Source of the DNA: Beta vulgaris subsp. vulgaris
Taxonomy: Eukaryota > Streptophyta > Magnoliopsida > Caryophyllales > Amaranthaceae
Assembly (NCBI RefSeq): GCF_026745355.1
Contig: NC_079205.1
Location: 46,760,027 to 46,824,026 of the forward strand
Length of the DNA: 64,000 bases
Reading direction: 5' to 3'
The position numbers and the translations under genes were made by a program. Below the pieces are notes generated by a model. That model was given only the letters and a program-made list of their open reading frames with translations. It was not told the origin of the DNA and ran no database searches. Shown in pieces: positions 33,101-44,070 of the stretch; positions within the stretch are counted from its first letter, which is position 1, and the number at the start of each line of letters is the position of its first letter.

Positions 33101-34640
33101 CTCAGCTTCTTTACTCACATCTTGCACACTACAGAAAAACAGCTCACACCCTTTCTCATCAACTTCTGCACTTGTAGAGCAGAGATCACCCAAAGTTTTT
33201 AGGTTTCCCAAATCGTCTATATGAGGTAAATTTTCCCGAAGGGTTTCTCAACACTACTTTCTGGACTTCACAATCGATCCTGGCCTTGTAATGACTCAAC
33301 CAGTTCATCCCAAGAATCACATCTAAATCTCCTAAGTTAAACTCGATCAAATCGGATGGAAAACACTCCCTCCTATCTTCAAAGGTAAGTTCTTAAATAA
33401 CTTAGTACACTTAACGACTTCCCCAGTAGGAATACTAACAGACAAGTCAATTGACTCATACTCCACCAATCCCAGACTCTTTAAAACAGAAGGCGAAATA
33501 AAAGAATAAGTAGCCCCCGAATCGAATAACGTTTTAACGAAAACTGAGTTGATAGAGAAATTACCAGTTACCACATCCGCAGATCTCTCTGCCTCGTTAT
33601 GACTCATCACGAACACTTTTCCTGCAGGTTTGTTCTGGGAGAATTATCATTAGCAGCAGGCCTACTATGGTTCCTTGGTTATTTTGACCTCCAGGCTTAG
33701 GACCCTGGTTCCCTATTTGATTAGACCCTGGTCTAGCCTGATTACCGTTTCCCTGAATTCTCAAACCTTTTCCGTGCTTAGGTAGCACTCATACTCTCTG
33801 TGACCCTTCTTCTGGCAGTAATGACAGGTCACTGCTCTCCTTTACAGTCTTTCCCAGGATGGTTTTTGTCACAGAACTTACAATGTGAACCCTCTCAGGT
33901 CTACCCTGACTACGATTATCCTGGTTGTTCCTTCCTTGAAAGTTCCCATTCCCATTCCGGTTTTTCTTAAATTCTTGGTTCCCCCAGTACTAACCTCCTT
34001 TCTCTTCTCACCAACTATTCCAGCCTTCTTATCTCTTCTCGATTGCAACCCATAAATATGAGAAGCTCTCCCATACACTACATCTAAGGATGTAAAGGTC
34101 TCACCCCCTAATCCCAGCTGGATCTCATCAGTCAACCCCTGTTCGAACCTCTGAGCCTTAAGCTCTCAGTAGCTACAACCTCAGGTGCAAACCTAGACAA
34201 GGCTATGAACTTACTATAGTATTCAGAAATGGTCATACTACCCATTCTAAGGTTGATGAACTCTTGGGCTTTCTGCTTCCTCATGAAGGCAGGGTAAAAC
34301 TTTCCTCTCAGCACAATCACAAAGGCTTCCCAATTGAATCCCTCAGCAGCACTCAATCTAGCCCCATTTTCTCTCCACCACAAGTCAGCCTCATCTTTAG
34401 GTATAAAACATTGTCCTACTCTCATGTCAGCAGGGCAATTCACTACCTCAAACAACTTTTCAAATTCCCTAATCCAGTTTTCTAGGAAAGTAGGGTCAGC
34501 TTGTCCCTTAAAGTAAGGTGGTTTCACTTTGGACAGTCTTTCAAACATTCTCCAGCAGTCTCTGGACGTTCAACCTTGTCCTGGTTCAGTTTCTCCGCCA
34601 AGAGGCGAATAGCGTCAGCTAGTTCAGTGTTGTTAGCCAT
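30165..34640 (-). pseudogene. Gypsy gag-pol polyprotein, frameshifted
   Basis: The span from ATG 34640 (MANNTELADAIRLLAEKLNQ) to TAA 30165 is 4476 bp, about 1490 codons, the normal length for this group. Gag segment: PPYFKGQADPTFLENWIREF. Protease: VKTLFDSGATYSFIS. Reverse transcriptase: [14 protein letters not shown] and [14 protein letters not shown]. RNase [16 protein letters not shown] and [13 protein letters not shown]. Integrase: CLTCQKVKIDHKRPMG, WDSISMDFVTALPKS and [15 protein letters not shown]. Chromodomain-like tail: LDRKVRSTRNKDV and ATWEAEEDMKKKYPDLF. About a dozen frame changes interrupt it, mostly single-base shifts without loss of domains. Either it is a young defective copy or some shifts are sequence errors. 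Confidence 0.9.
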
Positions 34641-35118
34641 TCTACTTCGGGACCTGAAAGTAATATAACTCTACTCAGGCTCCAGAAAACTAGTATAGCA
34701 TCTAAGCAAGACAATACTTGATTTGATCACTAAATCGCATCACATACAATTTCACTAAGTTTCAACATGGAATGTTCACTAATATTCATACAGTTGTTCA
34801 CGTAAGTAAATTCATAGTCACATGAATTTAGGCAAGAAAAATTGAAATCACATAATGAAAATAAAAAAAATATTCCCCATTACGTGTCCAAAATAAATTT
34901 TTACTCCTTGAATAAACAAACTAATTTTATTCTTCCATAGAAGGGAAAAGAAAAATGTGAAATAAAATAACACACTAGTATATATATATATTTCCTAAAA
35001 TGCTAATCCTATAAAACACCTTTGTCTTGTTGGCACATACCCAACTTATTCTTTTAACTAAAACCTTATGTACCTCTATATATATTAATATATAAAAAAA
35101 ATACTATAAGTTTATAAC

Positions 35119-35511
35119 CTATGGCACTACACTGCCATCCTTGTCCTTATCTTCCTTATATTGTTGAGGTACAAAGTCTTCATCACTAACTTCGTCCTCT
35201 TCGTCAGTCTCATAGTAGTCAACGAATTTCCTCTTGATCTTAGACTGCCTAGTAGGTATGGTGTCCAAATCTTCCTCAGGTTCAGATTCCACCCTCATAC
35301 ATGCATCATATATGTCTTCCCTGGTAGTTCCTCTAGCATGATCCATTTCTATGATGACTTCATCATCCCTAGCATAGTGTCTCCTCAAGATGCGACGCAT
35401 TATCCAATGCAGTTCTTCATATTCTCTATGGTCAATGGGTGGATGATGGTCGTCGTCTTCATCGTCAGTCAGGACGATAGGGTTAAAGTAGTTTCCTAAA
35501 TTTGCAGCCAT
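35119..35511 (-). CDS. Extra acidic ORF between the 5' LTR and gag, 130 aa
   Basis: An intact ORF on the element's coding strand, between the 5' LTR and gag. It starts MAANLGNYFNPIVLTDDED and has a second acidic stretch (YYETDEEDEVSDEDFVP) after a basic QSKIKRKFVDY. No signal peptide, membrane segment or zinc motif is seen, and I do not recognise a family. It stays open in an element whose gag-pol is broken many times, which may mean selection or only its short length. It could be a leader ORF that affects gag translation, or a captured host fragment. Confidence 0.45.
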   Translation of the reverse strand: MAANLGNYFNPIVLTDDEDDDHHPPIDHREYEELHWIMRRILRRHYARDDEVIIEMDHARGTTREDIYDACMRVESEPEEDLDTIPTRQSKIKRKFVDYYETDEEDEVSDEDFVPQQYKEDKDKDGSVVP

Positions 35512-36241
35512 AATAGTAGAGCTACATCACAATAACCCAAAAGGTTTAGCACTCTTCCTTAACGTATTCCCACCAAGAATCAAAGGATAAGAAAACAAAG
35601 GCATGTAAAATATAACACTTTAATAGGCAAAAAGGATATAACAATTAGCAGGAAAGAAAACATTCATGCATCGTTAGTAGGGAAGAAAAATAATAATGCA
35701 CTTATTTGCAGGGAAGAAAATTTATAATGATGCTGAACTAAATTTTCAATGCAGGCATATAATATTTTATCCTATATGCCCTTCCTATACTACCCATTCT
35801 CACAATGTCATGTTGTAAACCCTTAAAGGTATGAAAATAATGCAGGCACTTTTTATAATAACATTACTTTTGTGCCTAAATAAATTTTCTAAAAAAAAAA
35901 TTTCGAACTCAAGACATTCGAAAAAAAATTTTACTCGACAAATTTTTTTTTTTTTTTTATTCGGCTCCTAAAAAAATAAATTCCGAAAAACGAAAACGAC
36001 AAAAAGAAAATTTCGGACTCCTCGACTTTCGAAAAACGAGGTTTTCGAACCTTATTCCGAAAAATTTCGGTTCTAAAAAAAAAATTTGATCCTCAAAATA
36101 TTTGTGTTCATTTTTCGAAATGAAACGTAGGAGCAATACTAAGGTTTCCTTCAAATAATCAATAAGCTAGGTAACTTAAGAAGCTAAAGTCACTTAATAA
36201 GCTAGTTAGTTAGGCGCCTATAAGTCTTAAACTAACCTAAA
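35512..36241 (-). other. 5' untranslated leader of the gypsy element
   Basis: Low-complexity sequence between the primer-binding site and the extra ORF, with T-runs at 35940-35958 and several TTCGAAA-type motifs. No gene seen. Confidence 0.6.
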
Positions 36242-36253
36242 GCTCCGATACCA
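36242..36253 (-). promoter_or_regulatory. Primer-binding site of the gypsy element
   Basis: Minus strand TGGTATCGGAGC, 3 bp from the 5' LTR. It differs by one base from the usual tRNA-Met site TGGTATCAGAGC. Confidence 0.85.
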
Positions 36254-36256
36254 CTT

Positions 36257-38788
36257 TGTAACACCCCGATAATTCTCTCTTTCTAGAAAATACTTTATAA
36301 TATAAAACTTAGAGAATTACCCAGGCATTATCGCCCGTGTGATAACGTTTCGGCTTACTCAGAATTTTGCAGCGGAAAACTTACTAAAACAAAACCAACT
36401 TTATTAAACTTATGAAATAAGAGTCAAACAATGTTTGAACTGAAAACAACCACTAAAGCTAAAGTCTGAAAATATAAACTCCTAGAAACAACTTAAATAA
36501 CTAATGTCACAAAAGCCTCTCCATTCCAGATTCCCCAATGGTATGCATCTTCGAACCTGTAATGTCAATGCTTTCTTGACTCTGCTCCCCCGAAGGATCA
36601 CCACAGGATCAATAGGCAAAGCCATGATCACAACACAGACAAGCACGTAATCAGCAAAGCTGAGTACTACATATCAGACAACAATAATCCTAAACATGAT
36701 ACTACATACAATTTATAGAATAAAATAATAAACATAACAACTGCAGATGACTCTTACTGAACTAGACTCTAACTTTTTTTCTTCTTTAAATGGAATAGTT
36801 ATTGGACGAGTTGACTATACTGAAATAGGAAATACGGTCATGACTCCGTAAACAGAATGACCTACGATATCGAGGAACCTTTGAACTAAAGAGGAATGGT
36901 GATCAATCCAACCTCGAGAATACATATCACGGCGGACTATGTACTCCAACCCTTAGTGTCCAACTCTAGACGTGCACCAGTCTAAAGTCTATAACTATTC
37001 TCGTTTCACTTTACGTTGCATTCATTTTATACTTGTGTTGACACCAACCAAGCACATAATACTCACAACTACTAATCACATAACATCAACAAACTCCTTT
37101 TTAATCTTAGAATTAATAAGTGTTCACAACTTACATCCAAGACTCTTTTAACTTCTTTTATTCTTTACTAACTTGCCTGTTGAACCTAGCCAACAGTAAA
37201 CTGTACCTTTATAGGTATAACTCAAAATTACCAAATAAGATCCTCGGTTCTTATAAGATAAATAGATAAACTCAAAGAATCCATGATTCCAATTTACTTA
37301 CATTAATTCACTCACGAATTAATACCAAACTAAACTTAGTTGCTTGCATCAAACTTCCATACAAACAAGTCATACTTAAACATATTCTTAGTTTACATGT
37401 AGCATACAAGCAAATAACATGTAAAGCCATCTCAGTAACATATATATGAACTACAAGGTCCTATACATGATACTACAAATTAAAAACATCCCTAGACATG
37501 TTTCTAACCATTTAGCACGTAGACTATGTACGTACCTGTATAAACGTAACGGTAGGCCACTTTTAAGCACTAAAAGTCCCTACAGTGAATTCTCCGCCTA
37601 AAACAACCAAGAAATCGAGTAAATACTTGTACTAAAAAAATACAGCAACTTTAAAACGTCCCAAACCCTTCTAAACTTCTTTAAAAATCGTTTTTATAAT
37701 TTAAACTCTCATTATTTTTAATCCCTAGTATAGATAAACTATTCTAGTGATTAAAAACCATTAAAAACCTTAAAATATTAACTTTCTGAATTTCCAGCAA
37801 CTATAAAATTTTCTAAACCTTCTGAAAATATTTTAAATGAATATAAAAATCGTATTCCAATCAAAATCATATTCATACTCTAAATATACGATTTCTAGTG
37901 ATTTAAAACCCTAAAAATCACATCTTTCATGATTAAAACTAAAAATAATAAATCTGAAAATTTTCTTTTATACATATGATCCGAAAAATATATATTTCAT
38001 AATAAAAATAATAACTCAAATCGAAATCATGCAAATAATAATAAAATAACAATAAAAATTAGAACTTTAATGGAATCTTAAAGGAGAAGTAAAGAAAACA
38101 ACCAAAATAAGAGGAGGAAGAAGGGCGCCGGACTGAACAGCAGCAAGGACCGGCGGCAGCAGCTTTTTGGCTTAAAAATATGTTTGTGACGTTTCTTGTT
38201 CAACAAGAAACGTTACTTAGCGAAGAAGAAACAATTTTTGAGAGAAAGATGAAAGTCACGCTCAAGAGGAAGAGGAGAGAGAAAATGTCGAGTGGGAGAG
38301 GAAGGCTCAAGATCACGTGCAAGTGAGGAGAGAGAAAATAAGTGTAGGGCAAAAATATTGGGTTTTAGGATATTTAAATAGGCTTAATCCTATTGGGCTT
38401 AGGAAAAAGGAATTCAATAATTAAAACAATAGGCTAATCTATTGGGCTTAGGAAAAGGAATTCAATAATTAAAACTTTGATGACTAACAAGATGGGCTTG
38501 TTAGGACTTTAGTCATCAAATTTCCTTTCCCTTTTTATTTCTTTTGGGCTTTCGATTCCATTAAGTTTCTTTTCAAATATACTTTTAATAATTAAACTCT
38601 TATTTAAAACACGCTTAATTAAAATATTACAAACTTTATTAAGCTTAGAAAAATATTTTTAGTTGACTTTTAAAATAGTCAACCCTTTTTAAAAGTCAAA
38701 TCATTTTCCAAACTCATTTGGATTTAATATAATTACATAAATAACTTAATATATTTATGAAAATCCTTTAAAAATGTGGGGGATTACA
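36257..38788 (-). repeat. 5' LTR of the gypsy element, 2532 bp
   Basis: It aligns by eye end to end with 27344-29890. It is 15 bp shorter, with many single-base length differences and fewer substitutions. Confidence 0.92.
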
Positions 38789-38967
38789 GTAATAATGAGT
38801 TTTTAAATATAAGCATGATCTGATCTGGTCTGAACTTATTTTTTCTGATCTGAACTTATTTTTTCTGATCTGATCTGATATGATTAAATCTGAAATAAAC
38901 AAAAATAAGGTGAACTGAACATAGCTAAGTCCTTAATGATTACTCAAACATTTTCCATAAAATAATT

Positions 38968-39005
38968 GATGATCCCAAATTTGGGATCATCCATTGACTA
39001 TGGTC
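38968..39005. repeat. Harbinger right-end fragment
   Basis: GATGATCCCAAATTTGGGAT and CATCCATTGACTATGGTCTAA match the right terminus of the 19649-20437 MITE. No left end is near. Confidence 0.5.
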
Positions 39006-39035
39006 TAAAACCTTGTTAACCAACGGCTCTCCAAT

Positions 39036-39131
39036 TAGGGTTTTTCCAAACGTCGCCCCCTATTAATTCCCCTTTCCTCCCATCCCAGTATCTCTCATCT
39101 GGCCCTTCCTCTCCACAATCTTCTAGGGTTT
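39036..39131 (+). promoter_or_regulatory. Two telo boxes upstream of the U14 cluster
   Basis: TAGGGTTT occurs at 39036-39043 and 39124-39131, in a C/T-rich leader. Telo boxes are typical of plant snoRNA and ribosomal-protein gene promoters, so this probably marks the promoter of a polycistronic or host transcript running rightward. Confidence 0.45.
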
Positions 39132-39722
39132 AGGATTCTCAATCAATTTTCAATTCAACCCCATTACAATTCCCTCCAATGAGTAGCAATTAGCACTTCC
39201 TATGTTAAATTCCTGTAGCTCAACCCAGCTCCGCCGTTAATTCCTTCTTGCGCCGTTGCATTTACGCTGTCTGATTCTGGTTTTTCGATTCTTTCTGTCT
39301 CCTCATTTCTGTTGTTTTTTTTTTATATATTTAAACGGTCCGATGCCACGTCGTTTATAGCACAATAGCCATGATTTGCGATGCTATGATTGGTACCAAC
39401 ATCAAATTTTTATTAATATTTCGCATTTTGATAGGAACCCGTTAATCTTATTTTCCGATGATTAAACGGAGCCGTTTCTTGCGATTACAGTTTTCCTTTT
39501 TTTTTTTTTTTTATAATTATGTGGCCAGTGATGAAATAACTAAAAACAAATGTTGGAATTACCGTCTGATATTTACATTGATGTTATACTCTTTCTGAGG
39601 CTGCTTTATAATATATACTAGCCTTATATGCTCAATATGTGCTATTTATCTTATATGCATGCGCAATGTGTGTGAAAACATATAGAAAGTTCGTGTTATT
39701 TATTCTAAATTCTAAATAAAAA

Positions 39723-39853
39723 AAGAGGTTGATGATGATAAAATATAAGGCTTGTTTCTCAAGACATTCGCAGTGGCCGACTAAGAGCTTTCGTCTGCGC
39801 AGACTTGAGAGCTTATGCTGCTTTTATCCTTCCTTGGATGTCTGAAACCTCTT
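39723..39853 (+). ncRNA. U14 C/D-box snoRNA, copy 1
   Basis: U14 is a nucleolar RNA needed for 18S rRNA processing, and it also guides one 2'-O-methylation. An 8-bp terminal stem (AAGAGGTT with AACCTCTT) encloses box C TGATGA at 39730-39735 and box D CTGA at 39842-39845. Domain A (ACATTCGCAGT) is complementary to the ACTGCGAATG stretch near the 18S 5' end. Domain B (CCTTCCTTGGATGT, directly before box D) is complementary to the 18S ACATCCAAGGAAGG stretch. All four parts are intact, so this copy looks functional. The rRNA pairings are from memory of 18S. Confidence 0.9.
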
Positions 39854-40144
39854 TATTATTTTTGTTTTTATTTTCTGATTTTTTTGGGTTTTAATTATAT
39901 ATATATCCGTTTTTGGTAAATATGGTAATTGAATTGGTGCGGTTAAATCAAATGTTATTCATATTCAAATTTACCATAATTAATGATGTGTTTGTGACAC
40001 TTTGTTTACAAGATGGTAGTAAAATAGCATTTGTGCATCTCTGTTTTAGTAGAACATTAAAATTTTCCCTCAAATTTGTTAGAACGGTTGAATAACTGGT
40101 TGAATGCAGTGTTTTTAATGAAATGATGAGTACAAGTTGTAGAA

Positions 40145-40272
40145 AGTGGTCCATGATGATAAATTTTAAGGCTTGTTTCTCAAAACATTCGCAGTGGCCG
40201 TCCAAGAGCTTTCGTCTGCGCAGACTTGAGAGCTAATGCTGTTTTATCCTTCCTTGGATGTCTGAGACCTCT
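40145..40272 (+). ncRNA. U14 C/D-box snoRNA, copy 2
   Basis: Box C ATGATGA at 40153-40159, box D CTGA at 40262-40265 and a short terminal stem (GGTC with GACC). Domain A ACATTCGCAGT and domain B CCTTCCTTGGATGT are both intact. It matches copy 1 through the core (AAGAGCTTTCGTCTGCGCAG) and looks functional. It lies 290 bp downstream of copy 1. Confidence 0.88.
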
Positions 40273-40822
40273 TATATAACTTGTATCTCGTTGTTCAGGG
40301 ATCAGGATCATGAAAATTGAAATACCAAATCTTTTTTGTTTGAATCATTCATTCAATGGCTTGAAACACGTTTGAATATTATACTTTCTATTGTGAAAGT
40401 AGTTTGGACAATTATTACTCTTATGTTCATTTGCACTTGTTCATTTGATGTTTCCCGATGGTGATTGAGTTTAAGATCCTTTTGGTTCATTGCTCAAGTT
40501 ATTTTGGTGTTGAACCTTTCCGAAATCGCAAGAAATCAACCACAGTGCTGAACCTTTCTTAAACTGTATGATCATACTATATTGGACTCAACTCAAAGAG
40601 ATCATGTATGATAAAGTAGGAAAAATGGATCAAAATTACTTGATGATTATTGTTTGGAAGACTCTTTTGTTTTATTACCTAAACTTCTCGTGGTAATTTG
40701 TATACAATGTGACTCCACTCGTTCTATCTATGGCTGTACAATTTTCTGCATTTATTGCAATAGAGGTGCATAATGGTTTTATGTTTATGTAAATTTGTGT
40801 CGATTTTAATTATTACTAGTAG

Positions 40823-40952
40823 AAGAGGTTGATGATGCTGATTCTTAAGGCTGGTTCCTCATAAAATTTGCAGTGGTGTCCAAGAGCTGTCGTCTGCTGG
40901 GACCTGGGAGCTTATGCTTTTTTTGTTCTTCCTTGGATGTCTAAGACCCCTG
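40823..40952 (+). ncRNA. U14 C/D-box snoRNA, copy 3, diverged
   Basis: Box C TGATGATG at about 40830 and the left stem AAGAGGTT are kept. Box D is CTAA (40941-40944) instead of CTGA. Domain A is weakened (ATTTGCAGT instead of ATTCGCAGT) and the core has other changes. Domain B (TTCCTTGGATGT) is intact. It is probably a decaying copy; the box D change should hinder snoRNP assembly. Confidence 0.75.
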
Positions 40953-41628
40953 CTACTATTTGTATCTATGATCTATCCTAGGAGCTGAATAATATTTCAA
41001 ATAACATATGTAGTTATGTCGATTCTTGAAAATCTGACAAATTTTACAATTTCATATCGAGATGTGATTGCAAATACTATGATTATTATTGTGAAAGTGG
41101 TTAAAACAATTATGTATTAAAGGAAGAATAGTCATGACTCACGAGTTATGACTTTTGCTTTACAGGGCACAAATGCTGTTGATTTTGAGAGAATTGCTAG
41201 CGTTTCGACTCTGATTAATAAGCGTTTGTTTCATGGGTACTATTCAATTATTGGTGGTCAGTTGCCATGTCTTTGATAGCATAAAATAATGATTTCCAAT
41301 GTGTTTGGATCCTCTAGAGTTATAAAATAACTCTACAAGGTAGAGTTTGAGCTAGGGGTGTTAACGAGCCGAACCGAGACCGAACCTGACTAGGCTCGGC
41401 TCGGCTCGAAAACATATTTTATTAGGCTCAGCTCGAGCTCGAAGCTCGTCGAGCCTAAAATATTGGGCTCGTCTCGAGCTCGAACCCAAAAATTAGAGCT
41501 CGGCTCGAGCAGCCCAAATTTCACTTTCAACCAAAGTTAGTATCATAAGCCCAAATATTTGATAATTCAAAGGCCCATTCTCTAAACAATTGTTGTTAGC
41601 AAAGGCCAAACAAATAGCTGCTGTAGGG

Positions 41629-42350
41629 TAGGGATGGGCATGGGTCCAGGACCCTACCTGGACCCTGTTGGACCCGACCCTAATTTAAGGGTCTGGGTCC
41701 AACTTTTTCAGACCCTAAGGGTCCGGGTCTGGGTCCAAATGAATTTTTTAGGGTCCAGGTCTTAAAATTTTGGACCCAGACCCGACCCTTAGACCCTAAA
41801 CTTATTTAATATATACATTTTAACTTTTTTAAAAAAAAAACAAACTGATTTTCTAAAAGACTAAGACCTAACTATAACACCAAAAAACCCATTCTGAACT
41901 CTTATGTAAGTTGTGTTTGTTTCGTTTTTTTCAGTTTATATGTTTGTGTTTTTGTTTCGTTTTTTTTTCAGTTTATATGTTTGTGAATTGTGTTTGTTTC
42001 GTTTTTTTTTTTTGTTTATAAGTTTGTGCTTGTGTTTATTTCGTTTTTTTCAATTTATATGTTTGTGTTTATTTCATGCGAATTCTTATGTTTGTTTCAT
42101 GCGATTTTTTATGTTTGTTTCATGCGAATTTCAGATGATTATTGATATTAATAATGCTGAAAATTTTGCAAAATAAAGAATTTAGGCCTGGACCCTCCAG
42201 ACCCTCTAGACCCTCCCGACCCTAAGGGTCTGGGTCAGGGTCCAATTTTTTCAGACCCTTAGGGTCCGGGTCTGGGTCTGCAAAAAAATTTAGGGTCCGG
42301 GTCTAGGGTCTAGCTGGACCCGACCCAGACCCTACCCTTGCCCATCCCTA
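41629..42350. mobile_element. hAT-type MITE nested inside the previous element
   Basis: It is flanked by the 8-bp duplication CTGTAGGG (41621-41628 and 42351-42358). The ends TAGGGATGGGCATGGGTCC and CCTTGCCCATCCCTA are inverted. The arms repeat GGGTCYGGGTCC words. Confidence 0.85.
41915..42130. repeat. T-rich tandem repeat in the inner hAT MITE
   Basis: Roughly five units built on TTTGTTTCGTTTTTTTCAG and TTTATATGTTTGTG. The ORF across it is low-complexity. Confidence 0.7.
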
Positions 42351-43744
42351 CTGTAGGGAAATATTAGCTGAAGGATTTACTTTTATAGAGTGTGAAGCAT
42401 TTTCCTCACGTTAACCTGTCGATGTGGGATGCATATTGCATCTGTGATCTGCCACATTCTTTTTTACGGTAGTTGAACATTTGCTACTAACTTGCCTACT
42501 TCCTTTTCTTTATCTTATGCAGTTTACTTTTTCTATTTTCTTTTTTTTTCTTTTTCTATTTTCATTTCTAATATTTCTTTCCTTTTTCTTTTTTCTGATT
42601 TTTATCCATTTCTTTTTTAAAAAAACTTAAAGACTACTACATTTTCTTTTATTTTTATGTGCTCTAAGTATTTAACAAGTGATTTTTCAATCATACATTT
42701 CTAACAATTAATTTATTTGCTCTCAAATAAATTCGATTACTCGACTACATTCACTTTTTATATACAAATTTGACTAAGTACAAAAATTATTATGTAGTAT
42801 TTGAACTACTTGTTATTCTCTTTGTAAACTATCTAATTATCAATTCCTTATACTTTTTTAGTTAATAAATAAGTAATTAAGAAATTAATTGGCAAAGTTG
42901 TGTGTTTGAGGTATTATAGTTAAATTTCCCCATTTTTTAAATAAAGTAAAAGTGCTACATATGCCAAAAAGATAGATGGTGTGTGAAGTAAAAATAATAT
43001 AATGAAATCTAATAGCTGGCATGAACAATATAAACTTTGAGCTTAACTTGGTTCTCATTATCGATATGTGTGTTATAAAATTATTGTTTGATACTGCCTC
43101 ATTATACTCAATATGTTCTTATTAGATGGTTTGTTCAAGACCCTCAAACTTAAAATATTGGATCCACCTCAACCCCTAGTTGTCCCAAACCATGAAGCGA
43201 AAAAGTATACAAGTGGGAATTTAGCGGGCTATATCTACTTTGTTATTCAAATCAAAATCACAACTTTGAAAATATTTACTACTAACATGACAACTTTTAA
43301 CCATGATTATTAAATAATATTTTTTTTTTTTATTATATTAAACATTGATGAAATATTTTTAGTAATAAAAAAATTATCGAGCCTGTTTGCGAGCTTTCGA
43401 GCCGAGCTTAAGGTAGCTCAGGCTTGGCTCGTTAAGTTCTCGAGCCGATCCCGAACTCGAGTCGAGCCCTCTCGAGCCGAGCTTTGACCGAGCTTTGACC
43501 GAGCCGAGCTCGAACAGTTTGCGAGCCACCCTGGCTCATTAACACCCCTAGTTTGAGCAATATCAACCATTGAATAAAAAATCAATGGTTCATATATTCT
43601 CTTTCCAAAATTCCCCCTATTTTATCTCATCAAAATCTACTCCTAAATCTTTCCATTCCACCAATATGAGCCCTTGATTTTAAAATGTATGGCTCAGATA
43701 CAACTCTACCTTGTAGAGTTTCACGAAAACTCTGGAGGATCCGG

Positions 43745-44070
43745 ACTCTGATGCGATACTACGATTGACACCAAGAATAAATTTTTACAATGATTTGCAT
43801 TTGGTAGGAACTTGTTGATCTATTTTGATGATTAAATGGAGTTCTCTTTTTGCTATTACAATTCTTTTCCAAGAATGAGTTGGTTTATCTCGATTATATT
43901 TTGTAGCCTAAGCCAATAATGAAATAAGTTTAAACAAAATGTTTGAATTACCGGATGATAAAGTTTGGCCAATGGCTGTCTGAGTGCTTTGCTCTACGTA
44001 GACTTGAGAGCTAACATATATTGATATAAGATTGAGCTTTTCCTTGCTCATAATCTCCAGAGTCTAGAAT
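43745..44070 (+). pseudogene. Duplicated segment with a decayed fourth U14 copy
   Basis: Bases 43745-43955 parallel 39370-39565 (shared blocks: ATGATTAAA(C/T)GGAG, the CCA(G/A)TAATGAAATAA-type stretch, and GAATTACCG). Next come a box-C-like GGATGATAAAG and ACTTGAGAGCTAA, as in the U14 copies. Domain A is gone, and domain B is reduced to TTTTCCTTGC without a proper box D. It shows that the U14 region was duplicated before decay. Confidence 0.55.

Larger units (their letters stand above)
27344..38788 (-). mobile_element. Full-length Ty3/gypsy chromovirus (Tekay/Del-like), 11.4 kb
   Basis: Two LTRs (27344-29890 and 36257-38788) are flanked by the target duplication GTAAT (27339-27343 and 38789-38793). 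The coding strand is minus, so the 5' LTR is the right one. The primer-binding site (36242-36253) reads TGGTATCGGAGC, tRNA-Met-like. The polypurine tract is at 29891-29907. Domains in order on the minus strand are gag, protease, reverse transcriptase, RNase H, integrase and a chromodomain-like tail, which places it in the chromovirus group. The LTRs are close to 98-99% alike by eye, so the insertion is recent. The reading frame is broken many times. Confidence 0.92.
25988..38930. repeat. Foldback element with CTGAT arrays, split by Stowaway and Ty3/gypsy insertions
   Basis: Left arm: GGCTATGTTTATTCAC, then TCTGATCTGATCTGATCTGA arrays to about 26115. Right arm after the gypsy element: GATCTGATCTGGTCTGAAC to ATAAGGTGAACTGAACATAGC at 38930. 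The inner part just before the gypsy element (CTCAATATATAAGAAAAAAT, GGTTTTGTTTGATTCTTCTC) is the inverted complement of the middle of the copy at 3482-3828. Bases 26116-26675 and 26938-27338 are AT-rich filler with no gene. Confidence 0.6.
41352..43549. mobile_element. hAT-type non-autonomous element with GAGCTCG-rich ends
   Basis: It is flanked by the 8-bp duplication AGTTTGAG (41344-41351 and 43550-43557). The ends AGGGGTGTTAACGAGCC and GGCTCATTAACACCCCT are inverted. The arms are dense in CGAGC/GCTCG words. No transposase ORF was found; 42370-43380 is AT-rich with no gene. Confidence 0.8.
41305..43744. repeat. Outer MITE of a three-layer nest in the U14 locus
   Basis: The ends GGATCCTCTAGAGTT with AACTCTACAAGGTAGAG on the left are mirrored by CTCTACCTTGTAGAGTTT and AACTCTGGAGGATCC on the right. 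Without the inner 2.2 kb it is about 240 bp. Confidence 0.65.

Noticed and set aside
35161..35499. Plus-strand ORF of 112 codons
   Set aside because: Antisense shadow of the acidic ORF in the gypsy leader.
41166..41276. Possible last exon of a U14 host gene (acceptor TTTACAG, 36 codons, TGA)
   Set aside because: Plausible acceptor and open frame, but no recognisable protein and no upstream coding exon. Kept only as a note.
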